Assembly: GCA_900696515.1 (NCBI GenBank)
Contig: CAADGK010000079.1
Span: 1 to 64,000, forward strand
From: an uncultured Nitrosospira sp.
GTDB lineage: Bacteria > Nitrospirota > Nitrospiria > Nitrospirales > Nitrospiraceae
Length of the DNA stretch: 64,000 bases
Direction of reading: 5' to 3'
The notes under the pieces are model-generated. The model worked only from the letters and a program-made list of their open reading frames with translations. It had not been told where the DNA came from and ran no database searches. Below, one piece after another: positions 51,300 through 61,712 of this stretch (its first letter is position 1; every line of letters begins with the position of its first letter). The translations under genes were made by a program, and so were the position numbers.

Positions 51300-52571
51300 C
51301 TATGGCAGTTGAGCACAGGCCACCATCGACCCAAATTTGCAGGCCTGAGGAGAGTTGGTTTTGTCAGAATTCCCCGGCAACGCACCTTGGTAGAGTTGGG
51401 CTCTTGCCTGTAAGGCGCGTTTGTCTGATGGGTCAAGCCTTAGGATGATGTTTAGGTCCTCGATCGCAAGGGCTGGTTGTTTCAACTGCTGATAGATCGT
51501 GCTTCTGAGGAGATATGATTCCTTTTGGTGGGGAATCCAGCTCTCGTGCAGGTGGGGTGGGAGGATTTTTTGCAACATGGAAAGGGCGGGGGCCCATTGT
51601 TCAAGATCCACTAGTTTTTTTGCCTCAGCAGTATATAAGGTGATCAGCCGGAGCCGTGCGAGATCAAAGAAAGGGGCCAATTTTAAGGCTTGCTCGAACG
51701 ACAGTGCGGCCTCCTGAGGGCGATTCAGCCAAGTATCGACATCACCTTTTCCAAGTAGAGCCCAGATGTTGTGGGGGTCAATAAGGAGTGCGCGGTCAAA
51801 ATCCATTCGAGCGCTATCGATGTACTCAGAATAGTCGCTTGGCCGCTTCTTGTTCGAATAGGCAACGGATGCGAGGCTCAGGTAGGTCTGACCGCGGAGG
51901 ATAAGTGGGTCGATAAATTGGGGGGCTAGTACAGTCGCTTGAGATGTCAAATCGAGTTTCAGCGGGAGGTCTTGAGTCACAATCGCTTTTTCAAGCAAAG
52001 TGCGAGCTTGTGCTTGAGAATTATTGTTGCGGTTGACCGGTTCGATCATGAGGGTTCGCACCCCCGATGGTGGGACCCTGAGGGTTTCAAGCTGGGTCTT
52101 AAGCGACGCATTCTCTTTTTGAAGCCGACGATAGTGTTCGGCGAGTCGCTGTTCCGAGTGCCATTTTCGAACCGCTGCCTTTAAGCTATCCAGATCGACG
52201 ATTGCACGGATTCGGACATAAAAGTTAGGACGGTCATTTGCGAAGGTGCGACGAGACTCAAGAATTTCAGTCTTTGTGAGCGCTCCGGCGATAGTTCTGA
52301 CCTCCAACGAGCTTATCTGGAGGCTCGTGCCGGCCTCGGTTTTTTCCCTGTCCAGGAAAGTAGATTCAATGTACAGCCCAGCTTCCTCCACGGCCTTACG
52401 TTGGGCCCGTTGGAGTACCTGCTCCTCTGCTTCAGCAAGGGTATCGCCATCTCCCATCACATAGTGTGCTTCGGCTATGACAGCGGTTTCCAAGGCGGAT
52501 GCGGGATGGGGCCACGCCAGCAGGAAGATGGTGATGAGAAAAGGTAGGCACGGTATCCGATGGAGATTCAT
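51300..52571 (-). CDS. Exported TPR-repeat protein
   Basis: A 423-aa protein with a signal peptide (1 to about 27, ASAL). The N-terminal domain (about 30-125; GDTLAEAEEQVLQRAQRKAVEEAGLYIES) resembles the small flagellar-assembly or LPP20-like fold. A short coiled coil (about 135-165) leads into about four TPR units (about 195-410; ALLGKGDVDTWLNRPQEAALSFEQALKLAPF is one). It probably acts as a periplasmic scaffold. The start is MNLHRIPC at 52571; the frame is open to 52616. Confidence 0.8.
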   Translation of the reverse strand: MNLHRIPCLPFLITIFLLAWPHPASALETAVIAEAHYVMGDGDTLAEAEEQVLQRAQRKAVEEAGLYIESTFLDREKTEAGTSLQISSLEVRTIAGALTKTEILESRRTFANDRPNFYVRIRAIVDLDSLKAAVRKWHSEQRLAEHYRRLQKENASLKTQLETLRVPPSGVRTLMIEPVNRNNNSQAQARTLLEKAIVTQDLPLKLDLTSQATVLAPQFIDPLILRGQTYLSLASVAYSNKKRPSDYSEYIDSARMDFDRALLIDPHNIWALLGKGDVDTWLNRPQEAALSFEQALKLAPFFDLARLRLITLYTAEAKKLVDLEQWAPALSMLQKILPPHLHESWIPHQKESYLLRSTIYQQLKQPALAIEDLNIILRLDPSDKRALQARAQLYQGALPGNSDKTNSPQACKFGSMVACAQLP

Positions 52572-52662
52572 GCACAAACTATACAGCTTGACTGTGCGGC
52601 CAGACAATGCACCCAAAAGGGGAAGGCCGGGGTCAATTTTGAAAGTATTCTGCTAGGGAGGA

Positions 52663-52944
52663 TTATTCGTGAGGGGTTGGGAAAACCTGCGTAAATGGAT
52701 GAATGTCAACGCGTTCGAAGACACCGTGAATGGTATAAGGGTCCTGGCGCGTAAACTCCTCGGCATCCTCTCTTGAGTCGAATTCTAAGACGAGCAAGCT
52801 TCCCGTCTTATCGGTCAGAGGACCAGCGAGGATCACACGCCTTTGCTTATCAAGCTGTTCAAGGTTGCGGAGATGGGCGGCACGATGCACTTTCCGCCTT
52901 GCTTCTCCGTCTGGCCCATCGTGCCCAATGATGACGAATTTCAT
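52663..52944 (-). CDS. YciI-like protein
   Basis: A 93-aa protein of the YCII/dimeric alpha-beta barrel family: MKFVIIGHDGPDG at the start, RAAHLRNLEQLDKQRRVILAGPLTD, and EFDSREDAEEFTRQDPYTIHGVFERVDIHPF. His/Asp residues typical of the family are present. Function is unknown in most cases. The frame is open upstream to 53127, where it overlaps the DUF2203 gene in another frame, so MKFV at 52944 is the real start. Confidence 0.88.
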   Translation of the reverse strand: MKFVIIGHDGPDGEARRKVHRAAHLRNLEQLDKQRRVILAGPLTDKTGSLLVLEFDSREDAEEFTRQDPYTIHGVFERVDIHPFTQVFPTPHE

Positions 52945-52972
52945 AATAATGGTCAGGAGAGTGGAAACGAAT

Positions 52973-53395
52973 TCAGATTTCGGAAGGTCCTTCTTCGATG
53001 GGGCACCGATCTTTGTACCCGGTGGTAACCTCGTGCCACCAGCGGATTTCTTTTTCACCCAGCTTCCAGCACAAGTAGACAACTCGACCTTCCCGGATAT
53101 GCGGGAAGTCGCATAGTCCGAGATCAATGTCCTTTACAACGACGCCCAGCTCGTGGATAGCCTGAAGATGAGTACTGATATCCAGAAGGCTTTTTACATA
53201 GGGTTTCCCCATCGCTGTGCCGCCTCCAAAGGCGGCGTTGGCAGAGGCCCTGCTCACTTCCTCTCGGGTTCTTACGAGCACTTCTTTCCCTTCTTGAACG
53301 GTCGAGAGGTGTTTCTGAAGTTGAGGGATGAGGTGATTCGCCTCTGAGAGGGAGAAGACCCGTTCCGGAGTTATCTCGTTTTCCCCATGTGCCAT
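52973..53395 (-). CDS. DUF2203 family protein
   Basis: A protein of 140 aa (from ATG 53395) up to 152 aa (from ATG 53431). The DUF2203 core is clear: RVFSLSEANHLIPQLQKHLSTVQEG, then LGVVVKDIDLGLCDFPHIREGRVVYLCWKLGEKEIRWWHE near the end. The family is widespread in bacteria with no known function. Start codons at 53431, 53422 and 53395 are all in frame without a decisive ribosome site. It is probably co-transcribed with the YciI gene 28 bp downstream. Confidence 0.85.
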   Translation of the reverse strand: MAHGENEITPERVFSLSEANHLIPQLQKHLSTVQEGKEVLVRTREEVSRASANAAFGGGTAMGKPYVKSLLDISTHLQAIHELGVVVKDIDLGLCDFPHIREGRVVYLCWKLGEKEIRWWHEVTTGYKDRCPIEEGPSEI

Positions 53396-53431
53396 AAGGT
53401 AGTCGTATTTTCTGTGTAACATACTTCTCAT

Positions 53432-53861
53432 CTTATGAACAACCCGGGTCGGATGGCGTATCTTAATTATGCTGACGCGCGCATCCGTCCACAAAATTCC
53501 AGATGCCGGTTGACAAGTGGAGGGTGCATAGGTATCATCACACTAGCATTGGGTTGGGCTGACCCTCTCCATCGGATAATTCAATCCCGGAACCTGTCTC
53601 GATTTAAATCCTAAGCGTCATTCGGTGCAGTGGAGTTCAGGTACGCAGTTCAAAGCAATAGTGTTTAGGTTGTATTATAGAACAATAACGACGGAATTCT
53701 TCCATCGCGAGTAACGAGCCGACTTCCTCAAGTTTTTCCACCCAAAACAGACTCAAGACTCAGAGTAGATCACAAGAGACAAAAGCACGTTTGCATGGCC
53801 AAATCAGGTTGCGCGAATTCTTCTATAAACGATAACCGAGCCAAGGCTCGAGAGGAGTCGT
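53432..53861. other. Intergenic region and rho leader
   Basis: About 430 bp upstream of rho. It contains the promoter at 53510-53538 and then a leader of over 300 nt with no gene. Long rho leaders are common and in several species serve Rho autoregulation. Confidence 0.55.
53510..53538 (+). promoter_or_regulatory. Sigma70-type promoter of rho
   Basis: TTGACA (53510-53515), 17-bp spacer, TATCAT (53533-53538). The predicted start near 53545 gives a leader of about 317 nt before rho. Confidence 0.78.
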
Positions 53862-55133
53862 ATGTCAGTAGCTAGGGGGGAAGTAATGCATCTTGCCGAA
53901 CTGAAGCAGAAATCCATTGCCGATCTGAATGATGTGGCGAGAGAACTGAAGATTGAAGGAGCTGCCAATCTAAGAAAGCAGGAGCTCATTTTTGCAATCC
54001 TTCAGGCCCAAACTGAAAAAAACGGAGTGGTCTTTGGAGAGGGAGTATTAGAAACATTACCTGATGGGTTCGGTTTTCTTCGGGCGCCCGACTCTAATTA
54101 CCTGCCAGGGCCTGACGACATATACATCTCTCCGTCGCAGATTCGACGGTTTAATCTTCGCACCGGCGACATCGTTTCGGGGCAAATCCGTCCCCCTAAG
54201 GAGAGCGAGCGGTATTTTGCCTTGCTCAAGGTTGAAAAGGTCAATTATGAAGACCCGGAAGTTGCACGCGACAAGATCTTGTTCGATAACCTGACTCCGC
54301 TATACCCGGAGGAGCGGATCAATCTGGAGTTTGACCGAGAGGAATACTGCACGCGTGTAATGGATCTGACGACTCCGATCGGCAAGGGCCAACGTGGGTT
54401 GATCGTAGCCGCTCCTCGTACCGGAAAGACAATGTTGCTGCAGGCCATTGCCCGTGCGATCCTCAAGAATCACAAGGAAGTAACGCTGATTGTGCTTTTA
54501 ATCGATGAACGTCCGGAAGAAGTGACTGATTGGCAGCGCCAGGTTAAGGCTGAGGTCATCAGCTCCACGTTTGATGAGCCGGCTCAGCGGCATGCCCAGG
54601 TTGCTGAAATGGTGCTGGAGAAGGCCAAACGTCTGGTCGAACACAAGAAAGACGTCGTTATTTTGCTGGATAGCATCACACGGCTTGCTCGTGCCTACAA
54701 TACCATTGCGCCTCCCAGCGGGAAGGTGCTCTCCGGAGGGTTGGATTCCAATGCATTGCAGAGGCCGAAACGTTTTTTTGGCGCGGCTCGAAATATCGAG
54801 AATGGTGGCAGTTTGACGATCATGGCAACGGCGTTGGTCGATACGGGCAGCCGTATGGATGACGTCATTTTCGAGGAGTTTAAAGGAACCGGCAACATGG
54901 AAGTGCATTTGGATCGTCGTTTGGCTGATAAACGGCTCTTCCCGGCGATTGATATTAGTCAGTCCGGGACGAGGAAAGAAGAGTTGTTGGTGGACAAAGA
55001 TCGGCTGAACAAGATGTGGATTCTGCGCAAGGTTCTAAGTCCATTGGGAACGATGGAAGCGATGGAGTTTCTGATGGATAAGATTGGCGGAACGAAAAAC
55101 AACCAAGAGTTTCTGCAGTCCATGAATCGTTAA
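53862..55133 (+). CDS. rho: Transcription termination factor Rho
   Basis: A 423-aa RNA-dependent hexameric helicase. The N-terminal Rho-N helix bundle ([32 protein letters not shown]) leads to the cold-shock-like RNA-binding domain ([43 protein letters not shown]) and the ATPase core: Walker A APRTGKT, Walker [12 protein letters not shown]-loop and R-loop in the [21 protein letters not shown] segment. ATG 53862 (SD GAGGAG) is the longer start; MHLAEL at 53886 is a possible alternative. First gene of a long conserved housekeeping run. Confidence 0.97.
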   Translation: MSVARGEVMHLAELKQKSIADLNDVARELKIEGAANLRKQELIFAILQAQTEKNGVVFGEGVLETLPDGFGFLRAPDSNYLPGPDDIYISPSQIRRFNLRTGDIVSGQIRPPKESERYFALLKVEKVNYEDPEVARDKILFDNLTPLYPEERINLEFDREEYCTRVMDLTTPIGKGQRGLIVAAPRTGKTMLLQAIARAILKNHKEVTLIVLLIDERPEEVTDWQRQVKAEVISSTFDEPAQRHAQVAEMVLEKAKRLVEHKKDVVILLDSITRLARAYNTIAPPSGKVLSGGLDSNALQRPKRFFGAARNIENGGSLTIMATALVDTGSRMDDVIFEEFKGTGNMEVHLDRRLADKRLFPAIDISQSGTRKEELLVDKDRLNKMWILRKVLSPLGTMEAMEFLMDKIGGTKNNQEFLQSMNR

Positions 55134-55229
55134 GGATGCGCTTGTATCTGGTACGATCTTCAGATAAAGTGTGGCGCCTTGGCATTGGCTTAAAAGATTA
55201 GTAATTTTTTCGGTAAGGAGTCGCAGGTC

Positions 55230-55436
55230 ATGCAGAAGGGTATTCATCCAGTCTATCGAGAAGCGACCATTCACTGTGCGTGCGGTAATTCGTTCAAGAC
55301 TCGGACGACGATCGGTGACATCAGCGTCGATATTTGCTCTAATTGCCATCCGTTCTTCACCGGAACACAGAAAATCGTCGATACGGAAGGACGAGTGGAG
55401 CGATTTAAGAAGAAGTACGCGAAGAAGGGTAAGTAG
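55230..55436 (+). CDS. rpmE: Ribosomal protein L31
   Basis: A 68-aa zinc-binding L31: [22 protein letters not shown] with C-A-C at 16-18, then [25 protein letters not shown]. The four Cys (16, 18, 36, 39) show the zinc-containing (C+) form. SD (AAGGAG) is clear. A strong terminator follows directly. Confidence 0.97.
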   Translation: MQKGIHPVYREATIHCACGNSFKTRTTIGDISVDICSNCHPFFTGTQKIVDTEGRVERFKKKYAKKGK

Positions 55437-55452
55437 CACGCCCCTTGGTTGT

Positions 55453-55494
55453 AAAAAGGACCCTGCTTCGTGTCTGAAGCAGGGTCCTTTTTTT
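55453..55494 (+). terminator. Rho-independent terminator after rpmE
   Basis: A 17-bp perfect stem (AAAAAGGACCCTGCTTC, loop GTGTCT, GAAGCAGGGTCCTTTTT) followed by more T residues. It separates rho-rpmE from prfA, so prfA-prmC-murA likely have their own promoter or rely on read-through. Confidence 0.95.
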
Positions 55495-55522
55495 GTGGTC
55501 AGCTGGGAAATAGGCTAGATAA

Positions 55523-56602
55523 ATGGAAGTCGTCTTACTCAAGAAGTGGGAGAGTCTTGCCGCTCGATTTCATGAGCTGACGGACCAGCTCATGGATCCA
55601 TCCGTCATTAGTCAACCGACACTCTTGCGTAAATTGAGCAAAGAGCGGACGGAGCTCGAACCAGTGGTCGCGCTCTTTGACGTCTATCACGAGAATGCCA
55701 AACAACTCGAGGACGCCTTGCAGATTCTCGGTGACCCATCGGCAGGGGGCGAGTTGCAAAAAATGGCATTCGAGGAGCGGACAGAGTTGGAGCGGCGGCA
55801 GAGCGAAATCGAGGGGCAGGTCCTGGAGTTTTTGATTCCGAAGGATCCACGGGATGAGAAGAGTCTGGTACTCGAGGTTCGAGCTGGGACCGGTGGTGAT
55901 GAAGCGGCGCTCTTTGCCGGCGAGCTCTTTCGGCTCTACACCAGGTTTGCGGAGAAGAAGGGGTTCAAGGTTGATACGGTTGAGGCATCCGAAACGGGTA
56001 TCGGTGGATATAAGAACATTGTTGCCCTGATTGAAGGGAAAGGGGCCTATAGCCAGTTTAAATATGAGGCTGGCGTGCATCGAGTGCAGCGAGTGCCTGT
56101 GACTGAAGCGAGTGGTCGTATCCATACATCCACGGTGACGGTGGCCGTTATGCCCGAAGTTGATGAAGTTGACGTGCAGATTGACCCAAAGGATTTGCGG
56201 ATCGACACGTTTTGCTCGTCTGGCGCTGGTGGACAGAGTGTGAATACCACATACTCGGCTGTTCGCATTACTCATCTGCCGACGGGGGTTGTGGTCTCTT
56301 GCCAAGATGAGCGATCACAGCTCAAGAATCGGACGAAGGCAATGCGGACGTTACGTGCCAGGATTGTGGAAGCCGAACGGGAAAAGCAAGAAGCAGAGAT
56401 CGCACAGAATCGGAAGTCACAGGTTGGGAGTGGAGAACGGAGCGAGAAGATTCGAACCTATAATTTTCCGCAAAATCGAGTGACGGATCATCGGGTTGGT
56501 TTGACGCTTCACAAGTTGGAATTGGTGATGGAAGGTGATCTCGAAGATATTGTGCTGGCCTTGAAGGCCCAACAGCAGCAAACTGAAACGGCGAAAGTCT
56601 AA
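55523..56602 (+). CDS. prfA: Peptide chain release factor 1
   Basis: A 359-aa RF1. The peptidyl-hydrolysis motif GGQ is at 236-238 (GAGGQSVNTTYSAVRITH). The stop-codon recognition tripeptide reads PVT (HRVQRVPVTEASGRIHTS), the RF1 form. Domains: N-terminal helical, then the decoding beta-domain, then GGQ domain. It recognises UAA and UAG. prmC, whose product methylates the GGQ glutamine, follows 18 bp downstream. Confidence 0.97.
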   Translation: MEVVLLKKWESLAARFHELTDQLMDPSVISQPTLLRKLSKERTELEPVVALFDVYHENAKQLEDALQILGDPSAGGELQKMAFEERTELERRQSEIEGQVLEFLIPKDPRDEKSLVLEVRAGTGGDEAALFAGELFRLYTRFAEKKGFKVDTVEASETGIGGYKNIVALIEGKGAYSQFKYEAGVHRVQRVPVTEASGRIHTSTVTVAVMPEVDEVDVQIDPKDLRIDTFCSSGAGGQSVNTTYSAVRITHLPTGVVVSCQDERSQLKNRTKAMRTLRARIVEAEREKQEAEIAQNRKSQVGSGERSEKIRTYNFPQNRVTDHRVGLTLHKLELVMEGDLEDIVLALKAQQQQTETAKV

Positions 56603-56620
56603 GGAGTAACAAGTCCTGCA

Positions 56621-57514
56621 ATGTCAGAGGCACAGGCTATCGGTAAGCTGCTTGCCAGCGCACAGCAAACGCTGGAATGCGCGGGGATTGCGAATGCTGC
56701 ACAGGAGGCGAGATGGTTGCTGGCCTTTGCCTTAGAGATGAAGCATCATGAGCTGGTCAGTCGGTCTGAACAGCCGGTAACAGCTGAACAACTTACGCGT
56801 GTTCTCTCGGTCCTACAGAGACGGGAAGCACGGGAACCGCTTCAGTATATTTTAGGCTCGCAAGAGTTTTGTGGGCTCGATTTTTCTGTGACTCCGGCTG
56901 TGTTGATCCCGCGTCCGGAAACGGAGCTTCTTGTTCAGGAAACGCTGAGAGAGGGGGGATTTGAGGAGGGCGCCGTGTTGGTGGATGTAGGGACAGGTTC
57001 AGGTTGTGTGGCAGTAACGCTGGCGACCATCCTCGGTGGCATGCGAATTTTTGCACTGGACTGCTCGCAAGATGCCTTGAAGGTTGCAAGGAAGAACGCG
57101 GAACGACATGGAGTCATCGATAAGATTATTTGGCTGGAAGGGGATCTCCTTTCTCCGTTGATGGAATATTCAGTCGCCGGAGCTGTGGATGCGATCATTT
57201 CTAATCCTCCATACATAGCTGAATCAGAATGGGCAGATTTGCAGCCGGAGGTGCGGGCGTATGAGCCGCGAAGCGCGTTGCTGGCAGGGCCGAAAGGGAT
57301 TGAGTTCCATGAACGGCTGATCCATGACTCTAAAGAATTCCTTGCTCCTGGCGGGTTGCTGGTGATGGAAGTTGGTCAGGGGCAATTGCCTGTTGTGCAA
57401 CGGATGGCAGTGGAGGCGGGAGGGTATACAGGGCTTCAAACCGTCACGGACGAAGCCGGTATTGAACGTGTGCTGATCGCGCGGCGGGCAGATGGGGAGC
57501 CGCGTCATGGATGA
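56621..57514 (+). CDS. prmC: Release factor glutamine methyltransferase PrmC
   Basis: A 297-aa SAM-dependent methyltransferase. The helical N-terminal domain binds release factors. The catalytic domain shows VLVDVGTGSGCVAVTLA (SAM motif I) and NPPY at 195-198, which contacts the substrate glutamine. Pairing with prfA is a conserved arrangement. The stop overlaps the murA start by 8 bp. Confidence 0.95.
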   Translation: MSEAQAIGKLLASAQQTLECAGIANAAQEARWLLAFALEMKHHELVSRSEQPVTAEQLTRVLSVLQRREAREPLQYILGSQEFCGLDFSVTPAVLIPRPETELLVQETLREGGFEEGAVLVDVGTGSGCVAVTLATILGGMRIFALDCSQDALKVARKNAERHGVIDKIIWLEGDLLSPLMEYSVAGAVDAIISNPPYIAESEWADLQPEVRAYEPRSALLAGPKGIEFHERLIHDSKEFLAPGGLLVMEVGQGQLPVVQRMAVEAGGYTGLQTVTDEAGIERVLIARRADGEPRHG

Positions 57515-58775
57515 GATCCTAATCAGTGGGGGCAATCGCCTTATTGGGGAGGTCCGTATCAGTGGGGCGAAAAATTCGGCACTCCCGATCTTAGCCTCAA
57601 CCATTCTCAGCGATGGGGAATGTGTCATCACCAACCTGCCGAGGGTTGTTGACGTACTGACGATGGGAAAGCTGCTGGGGATCCTCGGTGCGAAGGTCTC
57701 GCATGAGGGGAATCGAGCGGTGATTCAAGCCGCCATGATTGCGTCAACCGAAGCACCGTACGATCTTGTCAAGACTATGCGAGCCTCGGTACTGGTATTA
57801 GGGCCGTTGGTGGCACGGTGCGGGGAGGCAAAGGTTTCGCTGCCGGGCGGTTGCGCGATCGGCTCCAGGCCGGTGAACCTGCACTTGGCGGGATTGGCAA
57901 AGTTAGGCGCTGAGATTTCCATCGAACATGGCTATATCACGGCCAAAGCGAAACGGCTAAAAGGTGCACGTATTTACTGCGATACCCCGACGGTAACCGG
58001 AACGGAAAATCTCATGATGGCGGCGTCACTCGCTGACGGCGTCACGATGATTGAGAATGCGGCGAAGGAACCGGAGATCGTGGATCTGGCTCAATTCCTT
58101 GTCAAGCGTGGTGCGCGCATTCATGGGGCGGGAACCGACGTGATCACGATAGAAGGAGTACCGCAACTTCATGGTGGTGATCATGATGTCATTCCTGATC
58201 GTATCGAAGCGGGAACGTACCTTGCTGCAGGAGCCATGACGCGCGGGGAGGTCACGGTGACACACTGTTGCCCCAGTCACCTTGAGGCAGTCCTGATGAA
58301 GCTTCGGGAGGCGGGAGCTGATGTGCAGGAAGAAAGAGACATGGTGCATCTGGCTATACCGGGTTTCTTAAGAGGGACGGATGTGAGGACATTGCCGTTC
58401 CCGGGGTTTCCAACCGATATGCAGGCGCAGATGGTAGCGTTGATGAGTCTTGCAGAGGGAACAAGTGTCATCACGGAGACCGTGTTTGAGAGTCGATTTA
58501 TGCATGTAGAGGAGTTACGCCGGATGGGGGCTGATATTCGAGTGGAAGGCAACCGACTTGTGGTGACTGGGCGCAAGACGTTGACCGGTGCACCGGTGAT
58601 GGCATCCGATCTCCGCGCCAGTGCCGGCCTCATTGTGGCGGGGTTGGCTGCTGAGGGGCTCACGCAGGTTCAACGTGTCTATCATCTTGATCGTGGATAC
58701 GAACGGCTTGAAGAGAAATTTAGGGCCTTAGGTGCCGACATCCGGCGCCGACCGATGATGACCAAGACACATTAG
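57507..58775 (+). CDS. murA: UDP-N-acetylglucosamine 1-carboxyvinyltransferase
   Basis: A 422-aa enzyme of the first committed step of peptidoglycan synthesis (adds enolpyruvate from PEP to UDP-GlcNAc). The active-site Cys is Cys116 (LPGGCAIGSRPVNLHL), so it should be fosfomycin-sensitive. Other conserved segments: GAKNSALPILAS, RIEAGTYLAAGAMTRG, FPGFPTDMQAQMVALM. ATG 57507 overlaps the prmC stop; the frame is open to 57492. Confidence 0.97.
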   Translation: MDEILISGGNRLIGEVRISGAKNSALPILASTILSDGECVITNLPRVVDVLTMGKLLGILGAKVSHEGNRAVIQAAMIASTEAPYDLVKTMRASVLVLGPLVARCGEAKVSLPGGCAIGSRPVNLHLAGLAKLGAEISIEHGYITAKAKRLKGARIYCDTPTVTGTENLMMAASLADGVTMIENAAKEPEIVDLAQFLVKRGARIHGAGTDVITIEGVPQLHGGDHDVIPDRIEAGTYLAAGAMTRGEVTVTHCCPSHLEAVLMKLREAGADVQEERDMVHLAIPGFLRGTDVRTLPFPGFPTDMQAQMVALMSLAEGTSVITETVFESRFMHVEELRRMGADIRVEGNRLVVTGRKTLTGAPVMASDLRASAGLIVAGLAAEGLTQVQRVYHLDRGYERLEEKFRALGADIRRRPMMTKTH

Positions 58776-58784
58776 AGGTAGTCG

Positions 58785-59483
58785 ATGTTGACGATTGCGT
58801 TGTCAAAAGGAAAGCTCATCGAATCTGCGTTGGACCTCTTTCGACGTGCCGGGTACACGATTGCCGGACTTTCCGCCGAGAGCCGGCGGCTGATCTTCAT
58901 AAGTCCAGAGAACGATATGACTTTTCTGATCGTTCGTCCGAGCGACGTGCCGACCTACGTGGAGTACGGGGGGGCGGATGCCGGCATTGTCGGGAAAGAC
59001 GTGCTGATGGAGCAGGAAAGTGATGTATACGAACCATTGGATTTGGGATTCGGAGCGTGTAGAATCGCCGTCGCGGCCCTTCAGGGGGAAGGAGCTGGTG
59101 CTCGGCTGTCGTCAAAAGTTCGGATTGCGACGAAATACCCCAGGATCAGTGAACGGTATTTTAATGCGCGAGGGGTTCCTGTCGAGATCATCAAACTCTA
59201 TGGATCGATTGAACTGGCGCCGGTCGTAGGATTGGCCGATCGGATTGTTGATTTGGTTGAAACCGGCAGCACGCTCAAGGCCCATGATCTGGTGGAAGTT
59301 GAAGTGATTGCCAAATCGACTGCTCGTTTTATCGTCAATCGGGCGAGTCTGCGCCTGAAACAAGAACCCCTGATGACGTTGATTCGGAGACTTCGTGCCG
59401 TGGTCCCAAGTCAGCAACCACCGGCTGGTTCCAGTCGGCCGATGGCCCAACGGACGCACAAGAAAAAGATGGCTCGTTCATGA
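58785..59483 (+). CDS. hisG: ATP phosphoribosyltransferase, short form
   Basis: A 232-aa enzyme of the first step of histidine synthesis. Core segments: TIALSKGKLIESALDLFRRAGY, VEYGGADAGIVGKDVLMEQ, KYPRISERYF, and EVIAKSTARFIVNRASL. It lacks the C-terminal regulatory domain of long HisG (about 290-300 aa), so it is the short form that normally needs HisZ. No hisZ is visible in this window. The basic C-terminal tail (HKKKMARS) is short. Start coupling to hisD by ATGA overlap. Confidence 0.95.
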   Translation: MLTIALSKGKLIESALDLFRRAGYTIAGLSAESRRLIFISPENDMTFLIVRPSDVPTYVEYGGADAGIVGKDVLMEQESDVYEPLDLGFGACRIAVAALQGEGAGARLSSKVRIATKYPRISERYFNARGVPVEIIKLYGSIELAPVVGLADRIVDLVETGSTLKAHDLVEVEVIAKSTARFIVNRASLRLKQEPLMTLIRRLRAVVPSQQPPAGSSRPMAQRTHKKKMARS

Positions 59484-60763
59484 AAATCGTCACCCAAGCT
59501 GATCGAAACTTTCTTCCAGCCTTGAAAAAGGCTTCGCAGCGAGGAAGGACCGCCGGGGCTGCCGTTGAAAAGACCGTACGTGCCATCTTGCAAGCAGTTG
59601 AGCGAGGTGGCGATAGGGCTGTTTTCCGCTACACGGCACAATTCGATAAGGTGACACTGAAGCCCGATAGGGTGCGGGTTACATCGGAGGAGATCAAGAA
59701 CGCCTACTTCCATATCAGAAAGGATGAAGGCGATGCGCTGCGGCTGGCTGCTGAGCGGGTAACCGCTTTTCATGAGCGGCAACGGATGAAGACCTGGATG
59801 TATCAAGACGGAGATGCCACGCTAGGGCAGGTCATTGGACCGGTTGATGCGGTTGGGGTCTATGTGCCTGGTGGAAAAGCCGTCTACCCGTCTTCTGTCT
59901 TGATGTGTGCCATTCCCGCCAAAGTAGCCGGCGTCTCGCGTATCGTGATGGTCACGCCGCCACAAAAAGAGGGAATTAATCCCTACCTGCTGGTTGCGGC
60001 TGATATCGCGGGGGTCACGGAAATTTATCGTGTGGGCGGCGTTCAAGCCATTGCCGCACTTGCCTATGGAACGAAAACCATCGGGAAGGTTGATAAGATT
60101 GTTGGGCCGGGGAATATCTATGTGGCGACGGCCAAGCGGTTACTCTATGGCACGGTCGGAATCGACATGGTCGCCGGCCCCAGCGAGCTCCTCGTAGTGG
60201 CTGATAATGAGGCGAAACCGGCGCATGTTGCCGCCGATCTGCTCTGTGAAGCAGAGCATGATGAAGACGCGCAGGTGTTTCTGGTGACCACATCGGAGCG
60301 ATTGGCGAAGGATGTCTCGAGGCTGATCGAGATTCAACTAAAAGGGCTTCAGCGGGAGAAGATCGCTTCAAAGGCGATTACACAACACGCAGTGGCCTTT
60401 GTTGTTCCGACGATGGACGAGGCGATTGCGGTGGCTAATGAGATCGCGGCGGAACACCTCACGCTTTCCGTCGACAATCCATTCGATTATTTAGAGCAGA
60501 TTCGTCACGCCGGTGCGTTGTTTCTGGGGCGCTATACCCCCCCGTCGGTGGCCGATTATATCGCCGGACCGAACCATGTGTTACCGACCGGCGGAACCGC
60601 CCGGTTCTTTTCCCCGCTGTCTGTCAACGACTATGTGAAAGTCAGCAACATCGTCCACTATACGAAGCAGGCTTTGGCCAAAGTCAAAGATCCTTTGATC
60701 CGGCTCGCGCAGATCGAAGGGTTTGATGCACACGCGAAGTCGGCTCAGAGCAGGTTTTCATGA
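59480..60763 (+). CDS. hisD: Histidinol dehydrogenase
   Basis: A 427-aa zinc enzyme of the last two steps of histidine synthesis. Segments [54 protein letters not shown] and [16 protein letters not shown] are diagnostic; Zn ligands lie in EAEHDEDAQ and AEHLTL, and the end has the H in GFDAHAKS. Overlaps hisG (ATGA) and hisB (ATGA), so these three are translationally coupled. Confidence 0.97.
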   Translation: MKIVTQADRNFLPALKKASQRGRTAGAAVEKTVRAILQAVERGGDRAVFRYTAQFDKVTLKPDRVRVTSEEIKNAYFHIRKDEGDALRLAAERVTAFHERQRMKTWMYQDGDATLGQVIGPVDAVGVYVPGGKAVYPSSVLMCAIPAKVAGVSRIVMVTPPQKEGINPYLLVAADIAGVTEIYRVGGVQAIAALAYGTKTIGKVDKIVGPGNIYVATAKRLLYGTVGIDMVAGPSELLVVADNEAKPAHVAADLLCEAEHDEDAQVFLVTTSERLAKDVSRLIEIQLKGLQREKIASKAITQHAVAFVVPTMDEAIAVANEIAAEHLTLSVDNPFDYLEQIRHAGALFLGRYTPPSVADYIAGPNHVLPTGGTARFFSPLSVNDYVKVSNIVHYTKQALAKVKDPLIRLAQIEGFDAHAKSAQSRFS

Positions 60764-61368
60764 AGAAGAACGGATCAGCACCACGACAGGCGAGTGTTCA
60801 TCGAGCGACCAAAGAAACCGATATCCGCGTCGAGTGGACCCTGGATGGGAGCGGGCAGAGCAAGATCAGTACCGGCATTCGATTTTTTGACCATATGTTG
60901 GAGCTTCTCGCCAAGCACGGTTTTTTCGATCTCACGGTGCAGGCGAAGGGGGATCTGGATATCGATGAACATCACACCGTTGAAGATGTCGGTATTGTCA
61001 TGGGGAAGGTGCTGCACCAGGCGTTAGGGGAAAAGGCGGGGATTAAGCGATTTGGATTTGCTTCCGCGCCGCTTGATGAAACCTTGGCTCAGGTGACGGT
61101 GGATCTCAGTGGGCGACCGTTCCTTGTGTACAATGTGGCCTTGCCGGACAGGAAGATCAAAGCGTTCGACCTCGGCCTGTTCGAGGACTTCTTCCAAGCC
61201 TTCGTAACCCACGGCGGGCTCAATCTCCACGTCAATCTGATGTATGGCCGTAACCCGCACCACATCATGGAAGCTATCTTCAAGGCGCTTGCCAAAGCGC
61301 TCGATCAGGCGACGATGCCTGAAGGACGGCTAGCTGGGAAGGTTCTCTCGACAAAGGGTACGTTGTAG
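60760..61368 (+). CDS. hisB: Imidazoleglycerol-phosphate dehydratase
   Basis: A 202-aa single-function IGPD. Two Mn-binding motifs: [16 protein letters not shown] and the [23 protein letters not shown] plus [19 protein letters not shown] repeat. It is not fused to a histidinol phosphatase as in enterobacteria. Overlaps hisD by 4 bp. A terminator-like hairpin follows about 90 bp later. Confidence 0.97.
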   Translation: MKKNGSAPRQASVHRATKETDIRVEWTLDGSGQSKISTGIRFFDHMLELLAKHGFFDLTVQAKGDLDIDEHHTVEDVGIVMGKVLHQALGEKAGIKRFGFASAPLDETLAQVTVDLSGRPFLVYNVALPDRKIKAFDLGLFEDFFQAFVTHGGLNLHVNLMYGRNPHHIMEAIFKALAKALDQATMPEGRLAGKVLSTKGTL

Positions 61369-61712
61369 GGGCGCGGTGTCTCAGCATAAACAGCGTTTTA
61401 ACTCTTAGCTTTCTATTCCCTCTCTAATCCTGCGGGAGGTCCCCTCCTGTTAAGGCGGGGGAATCTATATTCCCCCTTTCCCCATTGAGCCTAATCTAGC
61501 CGACAAGTAGGTGCTGTTCGTATACCTGCTGAAAGGCCTTGGGCTTAGGGGATAGGTAAGTCTGGATGCGGAGAACCTGCTCGATCATACACCGTGGGAT
61601 GAGGAGAGCCAGCCGAACGATCTCATAGTGCATTGTATGCAGAGAAAGAATCTCAGTAGCAGGATGAACTCAGTTACGGTATTGTTACAGGTCCCGAATA
61701 TCTGGAAACGCT
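61369..61712. other. Intergenic region inside the his cluster
   Basis: About 345 bp separating hisB and hisH. It holds the hairpin at 61457-61476 and nothing else I can identify; it probably contains the promoter for hisH and the downstream genes. Confidence 0.55.
61457..61479 (+). terminator. Probable terminator of hisGDB
   Basis: GGGGGAAT (61457-61464), loop CTAT, ATTCCCCC (61469-61476), then TTT. The stem is perfect and the T-run is short, so efficiency may be partial. Confidence 0.65.
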